Counted from the stretch's first letter, positions 28,161 through 40,736 are shown. The stretch is 41,308 nt of DNA from Chlorokybus atmophyticus (GCA_009103225.1 RHPI01000101.1:1-41308); one strand, 5' to 3'. Notes: generated by a model not told the origin, from the letters alone. Made by a program: numbers and translations.

Positions 28161-28543
28161 ACTGCCGCCGCTGTTGCCGCTGCCACATTGTACACACTTG
28201 TTCACATCCTTCAGCTCAGCCTTTGTTGCGGGGGGCGACGCAGGGGGAGGCGGGGGCGGAGGCGGAGGCGGAGGCGGAGGCAAGGTGGTCGCTGGTGAGG
28301 TGAGCGCAGATTGCTGGCCGGCTGCTTGGTTGGTTGTTTGCGGACTTGATGGCTTTGTGTCTGTGTGTGCTATACAACAGCAAATGCTGTAGAGTGGGCT
28401 CATGCTGTGTCTTAGAGTTGTATTTGCGCTTGCACACCGACAGCTGCCCCTTGCAAGTCTTTCCTCGTGGCTGTTGTACAAGTTGTAGCTACCCTCGTGG
28501 CATCTCAAGCAAGCACGATAGGATCAAATCACTAGCACAGCCG

Positions 28544-29247
28544 TTGACCACCAGTCGCCGTGGTTGTATACTTTGCGGCTGCCATCAACAACTAGCAGCC
28601 CATCCTTGAGCAGTGTACAGTGCAAACTCTACGCATGTTAAGGCAATTGCTGTTGTTTATAGGGGCACTCCTTCCACACGAGCCATTCATGTCATTGTCT
28701 TTGCTTGCATAGTGCTGAAGTTTTATTGATGCCATATCAGCTTAGCTTGGCTGCTACCTTGCTTAGTCGAATACATTGGCAATAACAGCAGTCCCTATAC
28801 TCACAATCGCGCCTGTGTGGATGGCAGCCCATCGTTTTTAGCACCACCAATCAAGCCCTGGCAGGTCTTATAGCAACCCGCATTGCTTTCAGGCCTCTGT
28901 GCAAGTTGAAGTCACACATGCATGTGCGTGCTTACACGGAGTGGAGTGCTTACAACGCAATGGCGGGGGCGGAGGCGGAGGCGGAGGCGGAGGCAAGGTG
29001 GTCGCTGGTGAGGTGAGCGCAGATTGCTGGCCGGCTGCTTGGTTGGTTGTTTGCGGACTTGATGGCTTTGTGTCTGTGTGTGCTATACAACAGCAAATGC
29101 TGTAGAGTGGGCTCATGCTGTGTCTTAGAGTTGTATTTGCGCTTGCACACCGACAGCTGCCCCTTGCAAGTCTTTCCTCGTGGCTGTTGTACAAGTTGTA
29201 GCTACCCTCGTGGCATCTCAAGCAAGCACGATAGGATCAAATCACTA
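28544..29247 (+). other. 704-bp segment present only in copy 1
   Basis: Copy 2 runs directly from CACAGCCG to GTGACCTTTGG. In copy 1 these are separated by 704 bp: about 420 bp of unique sequence and then a near-identical second copy (28966-29246) of 28250-28535, from the GGCGGA repeat to ATCACTAG. The break shares only TGACC, so it is not simple recombination between the two repeats. Confidence 0.85.
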
Positions 29248-29291
29248 GTGACCTTTGGCCCCGTATGTTAACAGTGGTCATCCATAATGCA

Positions 29292-30376
29292 GAGTATGTG
29301 CAGTTGAAGGACGATGAGTCCATTATTGTGCAATCAGCCACGCAGCGGTATGTGTTCCAAGTCGTGGCACGCTTGGGCACGCCTCGCACCTATGGAGCTG
29401 TATATGCTGTTGAAGCCACGGCAGGAACGCAAGTATCGGTGGTAACAGCCACAGGCATGTATGTGTTGAAGGTTGACCCACAGCCGTGCGATCTTGAAGA
29501 AGCAAAACGCCTTGATGACGACCTAACACCATGGACTCAGGTGCATGCTGCGGCAAAAGCCTCAATTCATGTAATTGTTGTGACAGCACAGTTGACCTGA
29601 TACAAGTGACTTTTCCTCTTCTTTGCAGGTGGAGCGCGAAGCCTCCGTTCTGGCCCACTTAGGCAAGCACGGGTTGATGAGTCTCAGAATTGGTAGACCA
29701 CGGGACGATTGAGCCATCCCCTGCTTGTACTTCTGGTGTGGCTGGCGCTCGAGCAATTATCACACCTCTGCAGGGACGTCCGCTGGTGCCAGCCACCGGA
29801 GCGGTTTTGCCTTTGAAGTCGGCTGCAGTGCAAAAGCTGGCGGCGGATGTCCTTGAAGGCTTGCTTTTCGCACATGCCCAGGGTGTGTGGCACAATGACG
29901 TCGCACCCCAAAACATAGGCGTCACTCATGCTGGCTCGGAAGCGATGGGAAGCTACTATCTGTTCGATTTTGGGGCTGCCAGCTGCCCCGCCCTACACCT
30001 GTACGACCAACCCATGGCGCACGAGTTGTATGCCTCCACTAGCTGGTTGGTGACAGGGCAGGTGTCCTCTGCTCTGGCGGATATCGAATCTCTTGTCTAC
30101 ACGTGCATGGCATTGTCCTCCCCCGGGGAGGACTCCTTGCATGGCTATGCTGAGCCCGCAGCGTTGCCATGGGAGGAGGCTCAACTCCGTGGCAACGTGC
30201 TGCGGGTGCTTTTCCTGCGGGCAGATCTTCACGCGCAGCCAGAGGAAAACCCAGTCTTGCGGAGTTGGCCTCGCCCCCTGCTGGAATTTGCCAAGGGCGT
30301 CTTTCGTTGTGTTTACACTGGAGCACCGCCACCACCCATGGAGGAGTGGTTGAGCTTGCTGCGTGGCCCCACATAG
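29292..30376 (+). CDS. Protein-kinase-like protein with apparent frameshift, copy 1
   Basis: Two exons. The first ends at 29540 (TGGACTCAG|GTGCAT); the second starts at 29629 after CTTTGCAG. Exon 1 has a glycine-loop-like LGTPRTYGAVYAVEA and the ATP-binding lysine in YVLKVDP. Exon 2 has a catalytic loop WHNDVAPQNIGV (HND for HRD, with Asp and Asn kept), a DFG motif in YLFDFGAAS, and ADIESLVYTCM in place of the usual subdomain IX. It would phosphorylate an unknown substrate. The layout recalls divergent CK1/FunK1-like kinases, but I cannot assign it. The frame changes near 29687: before it reads EREASVLAHLGKHGLMSLRI, after it LVDHGTIEPSPA. No splice pair explains this, so it is either a real frameshift (pseudogene) or a sequence error. 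The start is uncertain because upstream exons are unresolved. Confidence 0.65.
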
Positions 30377-31056
30377 CTTCCACACATGCAGCTGCGCGAG
30401 AGCATATTCACACTTATCCAGTGAGCGAGGCCCCGATGCTTATAACCACGGCGTTGTCGTGAAGATAGCAGCAAGTCACCCATGCAATACGGCACAAGGC
30501 TTGTGCTCATCATGGTGCTCCCACATTAGTGGCGTTGCTTCGCAGCTTGACGTAGCCACCTCCTCCTCGCCATGTTGGTAAGTTGTGCTGGTCCCTGATG
30601 CTACTCAGTCAGGTGCACATGCCTGTTGGAATTGCTAGACCCAACAAGACCGTAGGGTATGCGGTCATGACTGCGCTTGTGTTGTTCATTGCACGCGGGT
30701 CGTGTTCAGGATTGCCTTGACAAGTATGCTGGAGCGAGCTGATGGCACGCTCTGGTTTTCCTGCCACAGCCCTTGAACGCCCAGGCTGTCTACTGCATGA
30801 AGCAGAAACTCCCAATGGCGTCGTTGCCAAGCGCTCTGTGCTACAGTGGCACTACAATCATTGCAGAGCCTTTGCCAGCACGTTGAGCAAAGCATGCACC
30901 CCGCCCAGTGTCATGCTGCATACCATGGCTGTGACGTGTACATGTGTCTCGGGGCAACGGCGGTAGCGCTATACCTGGTTCACAGCGTTTTAATCTTCAA
31001 ACATCGCATGCAGGCATGCGCGCGCTCTGCGTGGGCATGCACGTGTGGCACATGCG

Positions 31057-31060
<4 letters not shown>
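30377..31060 (+). other. Region after the kinase-like gene, copy 1
   Basis: No gene is supported. Short frames on both strands have no protein-like features. Confidence 0.4.

Positions 31061-31126
<66 letters not shown>
31061..31126 (+). repeat. CA microsatellite at the end of copy 1
   Basis: Uninterrupted (CA)33, followed by n at 31127, an assembly gap or unresolved base. Confidence 0.97.
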
Positions 31127-31127
31127 N
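31127..31127. other. Gap/ambiguous base between the two block copies
   Basis: A single n separates the CA tract from GGAGCGGCAGCAG, which equals the sequence at 21676 and begins copy 2. The true length of the gap is unknown. Confidence 0.95.
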
Positions 31128-34100
31128 GGAGCGGCAGCAGTAACTGCGATGCCGGGACGTGGATTCTGTCACATAAGTGTTACAGGACTTGTAGCTAAAA
31201 ACCCTCTACTTATTGAGGCAGACACTTGCATATTATAAATGGGGTTGCGTTTCCTAATCGGTTTGTGCGTGATGGAATGGCGTGTGCGGTTAATGATGGT
31301 GGCAGCAACAACAGCCAACATTTGCTTGTCAATGATAATAGAGTTGTCTGCATGCCAATTGCTGCCGAGCGTGACGTGGCGCTTACTTGTTTTGCTAACG
31401 TGATAATGCTACTCAACCAAGGGAAAGGCTAAAACTGTGCACTTGATATCATACAGGAGATGGCGGACGGCTTCGGGCAAGTGGACGGCTTTATATGTAT
31501 CTTTGTATTTAGTAAAAACAAAGATTGACAATGTCAATTGCCCTAGACGACCTAATATCAAACTTGATACAAGTTAAGCGTTGATGTCGCATTCAGGTAC
31601 GGCAATGAAGGTCGGTTATCCGGTCACCGGCTGACCATATGTATGGCGAGCGGTCAATCCGTCTTTGACTGAATATAGAACTTTTACTTGCTCTAATTCA
31701 GTCTCACGATCTAAACTTGCCTAGTTACATGTTTTTTTTACATGTTTATTAATGATAAAGCAATACTGATGTCCAAGTAAATAATGTCTTACTCTACAAT
31801 GCCGCCTCACCTCACATACATTTCAAGTATTATATAACGGATTTAATCGCCTACCCTTAAAGCATCCGCATATATTACAGGAGCAAAAACATATATTATC
31901 ATGATCATAAAACACAATTTTAGTATATGCACGATACAGCTTATATATATATATATATATACATATACACACACATACACACGCGCACACATACACAGGT
32001 TGTATGCAAAAAGCGCCATAAAAAACAAATCACGCCATGTATGCATAACTGTATTTTATTACTGCAATTGTTTACAAACATATTTGCTGATCCTTGCTTA
32101 ATTATAATGACATAAATGATTGGATTTCAGTTGCAAAAATCAGTACTATGCATATTACATGAAACTATATGGGTATGTAACACTGGAGTTGTTGAATTAT
32201 ACACCAACATGTGGGTGAGGTATATCACCTTTCATAATGAAGTAACATGAATAATCAATCAAGGATGTTTACAGATATGTAGCATATCAATTACTCTTCG
32301 CGCGAAGCGCCCGACATTTTTAGTATCTTACGTACGCCATGTCAGCAACTTTGCTTTTTCATCAGTTACTCTACTTGGAGATTTTGAGTTATTACAAGAA
32401 GTGTGTTAAAGAGGTACAAGACTTGACCATGACTTGCTGCTTCAATCAGCTTATATATCTGTGACATACTTCTGTGACACCACCAATCTGCCGCGGTGGA
32501 TGGCATACCGTACTTGCCCGGATAGCCCCCCTATACTTAGAAGCCCCTCCGACCGTTTATGAGCCCCCCATTGCTCAATGCAACTTATTGTGCCCGTCGA
32601 GTTACGCCGGCTGCGCTCGGGTTACGCTTTTACATGTGCGAGTCGCGCGCGTCCAGTGTCATGTCACACCTGACGCGCGCGACTCCCACATGCAGCAGCG
32701 TAACTCGCGCTAAGAGGCCCCCCCTGTGCAATAGGAGCCCCCCCCGAATACAAGCCCCCTTCATTAAAAGGGGTGGGGGGCTTTGTTAAAAAAGGGGAGG
32801 CTTCTATCCGGGCAATTACGGTAATCATGGTATTGTACGCTCAAATGATATAAAAGTAATTATACACAAGCATCAACGGTTACAAACCAAACACATGATA
32901 TAAAAGCTTGCGCGCAAGCTTTGCACATATATATGCAGTGGCTGTATGCTTATTTGCATGGAGAAGATCAAGAAGAAAATGTTTCTGCTTATATACGCGT
33001 GCAGCGCGTAAGCTTTTGCACATAAGACGTAATCTCTTGCAATGCATGTTAATGAAATACACGTATAAAATCTTACATGAGTTACCCGCAAGCTAATATA
33101 TACAAATGTAGTCGTATTATATTATACATTCTTTAATAATTGTAGCACTATTGCGTTTGGTCAATCAAACATCTCGATTCAATAAAATGTACAAGGTACA
33201 TCGATGATGTATCAACACATACATTTATATGTTCAATGTGCAAGAAGTGCGCAAGCTTTTGCACATTAAACGAATAAAAATGCATTGGATTTCCTTTTTA
33301 TATTGGCTGCTCTACTTGCCAAGCATGCTTATAATTCATATTTCAATAAAAAGCAATTCAATCGTGACTTGCTGCCGTAAGAGGTTGCATAATCATTTGA
33401 AGTTGTTACCGTGACATCGCTTGTTAGCAATACATTGTTATAGAGCGACGGCCATGGTATTCATCGCAGTCAGCCGGACAATTCTAACATATATATTATT
33501 ATTCCCCGAAGATGAATCGGTGACTCGAAGTGCACTCGATGCAATACGAGCTTCTCTCTCCATAATTGCCTGTTCTCTTCAAAACTTAAGGCCCGACTTT
33601 GTACTTACTAGAAATTGGACCCGAAATACCGAATACAACACATGTCAGTGACATGATGTCACCACCAGTGGCTTCCTTTCGGGTGGGGCCGAATTGGCCG
33701 GGCCGATGGTTCATCAGCCGGCCGAAGCACATAATGTGTTGTGGTCGGAAGTTTTGTGTCGCCTAAAATACTCAGACTCAGGGGGAAACAGGGGTTGGGA
33801 ATCCCTTCAGGATTCCATGCGGCACGTGCGGTAGCTCAGTATCAGCACGTTAGCATCTGCGGCGTTCGTGCACCAATTGTAAGCCGTCAGCTCGTCAGCA
33901 TTTGCTGCTTTGCACGTCACGTTACGCATGCTGCACGTTACGTGCCTCTTTCAGCAATTGTTTCAAATAGTTTGTTTGACAGCGTTTAACCGCGTCCTTT
34001 GAATTAACCGTGGTTTGTGTCAAACAGTGGCTTGTGGCCTGGCTGGACTACTGGGCTGCTGTTAGCCTGCTCCCACCAGGCCGATTGGGTGTGCGTGTGT

Positions 34101-34266
34101 CTTGGTCTGGCCTGGTCGGCGTGTCCTGCTTCACAGGCCTGAGCTAATTTGCCATTTCAATTTGCTACGTTCTCGCCCTTCTTGCTTACGTGGTCTTTCG
34201 TAGTCTGGTGCAGCTCCGCACAGCAGTGGTCTGGCCTAGTCTGGTCTCCTCTGCGCCCTTGCAGCC
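31128..34266 (+). other. Long intergenic region, copy 2
   Basis: Same content as 21676-24814, with all landmarks shifted by 9,452 bp (palindrome at 32903-32922). No gene is supported. Confidence 0.55.
32506..32823. mobile_element. MITE-like element, copy 2
   Basis: Same terminal inverted repeats, TA flanks and internal GC-rich foldback as at 23054-23371. It was duplicated as part of the block and is not an independent insertion. Confidence 0.75.
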
Positions 34267-36909
34267 ATGAGGCTGGAGGCGGGCGTCGCGGAGGCCAACG
34301 GTCACGTGATGAGCAACGGCGATGTGGTGCTCAGCAACGGCGATGCCCACAGCGACCACCACCACGACAACCAGCGCCCAGTGAAGCTCATCATCGATAC
34401 CGATCCGGGCGTTGATGATGCCCTTGCTCTCTTTATGGCTTTCCAACGATCAGACCTTTACAAGGTACTCAACAACAAACACAGCCATGTTGCAAGTGTG
34501 AGTAAGTCGGTTTGCTTTCCTTATTGACAGCATTTCTTTCCGCATCAACATTGTTGCTCGCACTGGCTAAAAGAAAGTGCACAGTAGATGGTATGATAAA
34601 GTTGCTCAGCAAAAAGCGGTTACAAACAAGAATGCGCACACTTGTTTGTGAGGCCCGCGTATGGGAAGAACTCTTAGCATAGAAGGTCTAAGCTTACATC
34701 TGTCATTGTTTGTACAGTCAGCTCACACGAATAACTCCAATGCACATTAATAAAACTGCACGCAGGTCATACTTGTGATGTAGGAGAAACAGAAGAAGAC
34801 TAACTTGATGCAGCTAACTTTGAATTGTAGGTAAACCAATGCGCAAAAAACCATTGCAGGGAATTACGCACACAGTATATCATGTTGCACAAAGCACAGA
34901 GCGCGACAAGGTGTTACTTGAGATGTATAGTGGAGCAAAGACTGTGTGAACTGAGTCATCTCCGCACTCTAAAACCAGACAATGTCTGTGGGAATCAACA
35001 AGAGATCATGCAGTCATGGTTGTGTGAAGTGAGCCTTTCATGCAGGTTGTGGCGTTGACAACGATTTTTGGCAACGTGCACACCCCGCTGGCAACGCAGA
35101 ATGCACTGCGGCTGGTGGAGCGGGCAGGTGCAGCCGCGGAGGGTGTGGCCGTTGTTCAGGGCGCCCTCGGGCCCCTGGGTGACGGCATTGTCAAGCGCGT
35201 CGCTGACTTTGTGCACGGGAAGGTACTATCAGTGGCAGTGACAATGCGAGCATCAAGTGTTGAAGTATGTCACCGTGTTGGAAGCAGTGTGACTGGCGAG
35301 GATCAGTGGCCTGTGCAACATGACATTGGTGTTCCTTGATTGTTGCCTTGCCAATGGAGCAAGTGGCATGTATGTGGCATGTGTAGCTGCTCAATCAAGC
35401 TCAATCAACTGCATCGCTGTTTGGGAGAACACATTAGTTACTTCGCATTCACAACTGTCTGCCAACTGTTACACAGCCAGTGCCAATCGCTACGAACAGA
35501 TGTCACTCGTCAGGTGTCATTAACATCGTTTGTAGACATAAGTGTCGAACTGTGAGACACTTGCATATTAGCTGTTTACCAGCTAGTAATATTCCATGCT
35601 GACTGGCCGTAACAGGCCACTTACAGGTTATTACTGCCAGTCAGCTGTTGGTAACAGCTGTTACCCACAGCTTGGTAGTGACAGCTGTTATCAGCTGTGA
35701 GTTCATTGTTGTTCTGATGACGTTGCACAACGAGGTGTTTACTGCAGCCAAGTATAGCCGCTAATTCTGGTAACAGGGCTAATTCTGGCAGCACCGGGTC
35801 GTCAATGAACATTGCTACAGCAACAATTGGATGTAGCCGTGTTTGAGAGTGAGTTTGTTTGCTCAACCTCGCATCCATGTACAGGACGGCCTTGGTAACA
35901 CGTTCCCTTCTCCGCCTAGTGGCACTCCTTTGCCCGGCACGAGCGCAGCACAGTACCTCGTGGACGCGGCTAACGCATCCCCGGGGGAGCTCACCGTTCT
36001 CGCCCTTGGACCCCTCACCAACCTTGCGCTTGCGCTACGCATCGACCCCAATTGGCCCAAGAAGGTGTGTTTTTGTGCTCTATGCACAAAATGCTGGTGC
36101 AACGCCGACACAACCCTTGTGTCGCTCATGTGTCGAGTACTGCATGGGTGCTTTTGGTTGGTCAGCACAGTTGCTTACGAGATGCGACCTTGTCATAACT
36201 CTGCAGGTGAAGAAAATTGTGGTGTTGGGTGGTGCTTTCTTCGTCAACGGCAATGTCAATCCAGCTGCCGAAGCCAACATTGCCGGCGATGCTGAGGCTG
36301 CAGACATTGTCTTTGGGTGCGGGGAGAATGTTTACGTTGTCGGTCTCAACGTTACCACAGGTACATTGCTTACACATTCTAGTACTGAAAGGGGTTGTTG
36401 TGTGTCAAACAAACACCTGTGTTGTTGCGTATGCAGAGGTGTACTTGACGGACAAGGACCTGGACCACATCAAAGAGTCAAACTCGAAACATGGGGCGTA
36501 TTGCCATGAGATATGCCAGTTTTACATGGGCTACCACAAGACGGCATTCGGGCTACCCGGCGTGTACCTCCACGACCCCACTGCTCTTGTCGCCATCACG
36601 CACCCACACCTTTTCACGTGGGCTCATGGCGCTGTCCGCGTTGTCACTGAAGGCCTTGCCCACGGTGAAACCATCATGGACGCCGGCGGAAAAAAGTGAG
36701 CTGTTGTTCGTGTGCGCGTGCATGCATGCACATACGTGTGCGTGCATGTTGTTGGGTGTTTCGCTGGCGTTGGTACTGATTGTTGTTTGTGTGTCTGCAG
36801 TTGGTATGTGGAGAACCCATGGATGGGAAGGCCGGCGATAGCCGTTGCAGTGAAGGTGCAAGCGCCCGAGGTTGTGCAGCTCGTGAAGGAGTCTCTCATG
36901 CAACAATGA
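34267..36909 (+). CDS. Inosine/uridine-type nucleoside hydrolase, copy 2
   Basis: Exons 34267-34464, 35046-35222, 35885-36064, 36207-36360, 36437-36695 and 36801-36909 encode the same 358 residues as copy 1, with identical introns by eye. If the duplication is real the organism has two identical active genes here; if it is an assembly artefact this is the same gene again. Motifs and catalytic residues are as described for the first copy (DTDPGVDDA, HDPTA). Confidence 0.9.
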
Positions 36910-37273
36910 CTGGTTGGCCGCCCAGTGAGGCAAGGGGAGGGGTGTAGGTTAGGAGGGGTGAAATGCAACATGGCATGCAGATGTACATTTGTAGATTAGT
37001 CTCAGGTGATTCTTGCATCTGGCAGGTCGTGTATGAGTGCCTCCTGCAGATGCTTTGGTAGTGTTTGGGTCAATAGTATGTGCCAGCAGTAGTGGCACTC
37101 CACTGTGTTGTAAGGCACTAGTGGGGCTCCGTTGCTCATTATGTAATTACCACTGGCAATGGGCCAGTGTTTGGTGTTTTGGAGGCACAGGGGCTGATCT
37201 CTATCTGCGTTTGTACGCGGTGCCAGCTGTGAGACACACACATGCTAATATGTGTGTTTGTGGTGTCTATCAG

Positions 37274-37476
37274 ATGGCATATGATGTTGAACTTGGTCAG
37301 GCTGGTAGGAATACACACAATGCACAACAACAACAACAACAACAACCACAAACGCTAGCCACCGCGCAAAGTGATCGTGTGCAACTTCCACCTGCAACAG
37401 TGGCGAAAGTAGCCAAGACTGTCGCCTCCATGCGTATATCTGCCAGGATTGAGAGGACAAGAAGAAAAGCAAGATG
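37274..37476 (+). CDS. Possible first coding exon of the kinase-like gene, copy 2
   Basis: Identical to 27822-28024: Gln-run and basic helix, donor AAGATG|GTGAGT. In this copy only one glycine-run (GGCGGA) block follows before the kinase exons, so the spacing to them is shorter. Confidence 0.4.
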
Positions 37477-38039
37477 GTGAGTTGCTAGTGGCCGGCCCCC
37501 GCCTTAGGCCAGCTCGCCAACAACAAGCGGGAGGGGTAGAGAGGAAACGTGCGAGTCAGCTGACGGTGAGTGGCCGATGGCCGGCCTCAGCCTAGGCTCG
37601 CTCGCCAACAACACTGCCGCCGCTGTTGCCGCTGCCACATTGTACACACTTGTTCACATCCTTCAGCTCAGCCTTTGTTGCGGGGGGCGACGCAGGGGGA
37701 GGCGGGGGCGGAGGCGGAGGCGGAGGCGGAGGCAAGGTGGTCGCTGGTGAGGTGAGCGCAGATTGCTGGCCGGCTGCTTGGTTGGTTGTTTGCGGACTTG
37801 ATGGCTTTGTGTCTGTGTGTGCTATACAACAGCAAATGCTGTAGAGTGGGCTCATGCTGTGTCTTAGAGTTGTATTTGCGCTTGCACACCGACAGCTGCC
37901 CCTTGCAAGTCTTTCCTCGTGGCTGTTGTACAAGTTGTAGCTACCCTCGTGGCATCTCAAGCAAGCACGATAGGATCAAATCACTAGCACAGCCGGTGAC
38001 CTTTGGCCCCGTATGTTAACAGTGGTCATCCATAATGCA

Positions 38040-39124
38040 GAGTATGTGCAGTTGAAGGACGATGAGTCCATTATTGTGCAATCAGCCACGCAGCGGTATG
38101 TGTTCCAAGTCGTGGCACGCTTGGGCACGCCTCGCACCTATGGAGCTGTATATGCTGTTGAAGCCACGGCAGGAACGCAAGTATCGGTGGTAACAGCCAC
38201 AGGCATGTATGTGTTGAAGGTTGACCCACAGCCGTGCGATCTTGAAGAAGCAAAACGCCTTGATGACGACCTAACACCATGGACTCAGGTGCATGCTGCG
38301 GCAAAAGCCTCAATTCATGTAATTGTTGTGACAGCACAGTTGACCTGATACAAGTGACTTTTCCTCTTCTTTGCAGGTGGAGCGCGAAGCCTCCGTTCTG
38401 GCCCACTTAGGCAAGCACGGGTTGATGAGTCTCAGAATTGGTAGACCACGGGACGATTGAGCCATCCCCTGCTTGTACTTCTGGTGTGGCTGGCGCTCGA
38501 GCAATTATCACACCTCTGCAGGGACGTCCGCTGGTGCCAGCCACCGGAGCGGTTTTGCCTTTGAAGTCGGCTGCAGTGCAAAAGCTGGCGGCGGATGTCC
38601 TTGAAGGCTTGCTTTTCGCACATGCCCAGGGTGTGTGGCACAATGACGTCGCACCCCAAAACATAGGCGTCACTCATGCTGGCTCGGAAGCGATGGGAAG
38701 CTACTATCTGTTCGATTTTGGGGCTGCCAGCTGCCCCGCCCTACACCTGTACGACCAACCCATGGCGCACGAGTTGTATGCCTCCACTAGCTGGTTGGTG
38801 ACAGGGCAGGTGTCCTCTGCTCTGGCGGATATCGAATCTCTTGTCTACACGTGCATGGCATTGTCCTCCCCCGGGGAGGACTCCTTGCATGGCTATGCTG
38901 AGCCCGCAGCGTTGCCATGGGAGGAGGCTCAACTCCGTGGCAACGTGCTGCGGGTGCTTTTCCTGCGGGCAGATCTTCACGCGCAGCCAGAGGAAAACCC
39001 AGTCTTGCGGAGTTGGCCTCGCCCCCTGCTGGAATTTGCCAAGGGCGTCTTTCGTTGTGTTTACACTGGAGCACCGCCACCACCCATGGAGGAGTGGTTG
39101 AGCTTGCTGCGTGGCCCCACATAG
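38040..39124 (+). CDS. Protein-kinase-like protein with apparent frameshift, copy 2
   Basis: Exons 38040-38288 and 38377-39124, identical to the first copy, including the frame change near 38435. That both copies share the break means it predates the duplication or that both derive from the same reads. HNDVAPQN, DFG and the VLK lysine are all retained. Confidence 0.65.
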
Positions 39125-39804
39125 CTTCCACACATGCAGCTGCGCGAGAGCATATTCACACTTATCCAGTGAGCGAGGCCCCGATGCTTATAACCACGGC
39201 GTTGTCGTGAAGATAGCAGCAAGTCACCCATGCAATACGGCACAAGGCTTGTGCTCATCATGGTGCTCCCACATTAGTGGCGTTGCTTCGCAGCTTGACG
39301 TAGCCACCTCCTCCTCGCCATGTTGGTAAGTTGTGCTGGTCCCTGATGCTACTCAGTCAGGTGCACATGCCTGTTGGAATTGCTAGACCCAACAAGACCG
39401 TAGGGTATGCGGTCATGACTGCGCTTGTGTTGTTCATTGCACGCGGGTCGTGTTCAGGATTGCCTTGACAAGTATGCTGGAGCGAGCTGATGGCACGCTC
39501 TGGTTTTCCTGCCACAGCCCTTGAACGCCCAGGCTGTCTACTGCATGAAGCAGAAACTCCCAATGGCGTCGTTGCCAAGCGCTCTGTGCTACAGTGGCAC
39601 TACAATCATTGCAGAGCCTTTGCCAGCACGTTGAGCAAAGCATGCACCCCGCCCAGTGTCATGCTGCATACCATGGCTGTGACGTGTACATGTGTCTCGG
39701 GGCAACGGCGGTAGCGCTATACCTGGTTCACAGCGTTTTAATCTTCAAACATCGCATGCAGGCATGCGCGCGCTCTGCGTGGGCATGCACGTGTGGCACA
39801 TGCG

Positions 39805-39808
<4 letters not shown>
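39125..39808 (+). other. Region after the kinase-like gene, copy 2
   Basis: Same as 30377-31060; no gene is supported. Confidence 0.4.

Positions 39809-39886
<78 letters not shown>
39809..39886 (+). repeat. CA microsatellite at the end of copy 2
   Basis: (CA)39, six units longer than in copy 1, followed by TCAC and n at 39891. Confidence 0.97.
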
Positions 39887-39887
<1 letters not shown>

Positions 39888-39891
39888 CACN

Positions 39892-40734
39892 TTGTTGCCA
39901 CACCAGTGACAATCGCTGCGACGAGCTCTGAGTGGCATGCTGGTGCTGGTGCCAACTGTGACTGTGATAGTCACTGCATATGGTCACACCAGCACAAGAT
40001 TGGCAACCTACCAGTCTGCTGGTGCTTGCAGATGCATCCAGGAGTCTTGGCAGAGCATGACGATGCCCCCTGGTAACCGAGTGCCTGACCTTCCCATCCG
40101 CAGTGCAGGTGCTATCCCTGAGGAGTCAAGAACTGTGCCGACCACGCAATCAAGTAGCTGACCGGCCCGGTGTGTCATCCCCCTCCCATGCCAATGTTGT
40201 TAGTCATGTACATGCCCGCATGCACAAGCCAATTTTGCATGGTGGAAGGCAACCTGCTACTCATGCACCGACGGCAATTACTGCCATGTCAGCAGTTGCA
40301 GGGTTAGAACCAAGATGGGCTTTGCGGTCTGTGTAGTGTTCAACAATACAAAGTTAGGTTCAATATTAACCTCATAACCTCTGACTTCTAGTGGCTAGCG
40401 ATTGCTGGCTATGCCATAAGCAAGTGTTGAACGTTAGGGTTACCAACGGTGTTGTAACTACGAACCCACGAAACCCACGATATATCATTATGAACACTTC
40501 ACACGAGTGCCGAGCAGCACTGCTGCGTTTACACAAAAAACCATCTTTGCAAAGTCCTATTTTTCCGAACTACTAGTCTCAAGGGCCTAAGAACACAGCG
40601 TTGCAAAGGACGAAAACGGTGGAAGACCTACACGCACGCAATTTCCTGCCGGCAAGCGCTGCAGCAGCAGGCCACTCTTACCCTGGCAGTGTCCGTCCGC
40701 CCGTGGCAGACAACAGCATAATGGTGAGCCTATG

Positions 40735-40736
<2 letters not shown>
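39892..40736 (+). other. Unassigned sequence after the second gap
   Basis: Single copy in the window. Weakly exon-like pieces exist (for example after GCAGTGCAG at about 40107), but none forms a recognisable protein and no gene is called. Confidence 0.4.

Larger units (their letters stand above)
21676..31126 (+). repeat. 9.4-kb duplicated block, copy 1
   Basis: Identical by eye to 31128-39886 except for 704 bp at 28544-29247 and the length of the terminal CA tract (66 versus 78 bp). Offsets are +9452 before and +8748 after the indel. The block ends at a CA microsatellite followed by n at 31127. Confidence 0.95.
31128..39886 (+). repeat. Duplicated block, copy 2
   Basis: Repeats 21676-31126 with no substitution that I could find, lacking the 704 bp of 28544-29247. 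It begins mid-sequence relative to copy 1 and ends in a CA tract of 78 bp followed by TCAC and n at 39891. Confidence 0.95.

Noticed and set aside
28170-28300. Polyglycine / polyproline ORFs on both strands
   Set aside because: GGCGGA repeat translated in all frames. Kept only as a possible short exon on the plus strand, not as a separate gene.
29670-29700. A mini-intron restoring the kinase frame
   Set aside because: The only GT...AG pair there is about 15 bp, far below a plausible intron size, so a frameshift is preferred.
31061-31126. ORFs reading Thr-His or Cys-Val runs in the CA tracts
   Set aside because: They are translations of a dinucleotide microsatellite next to a gap base.
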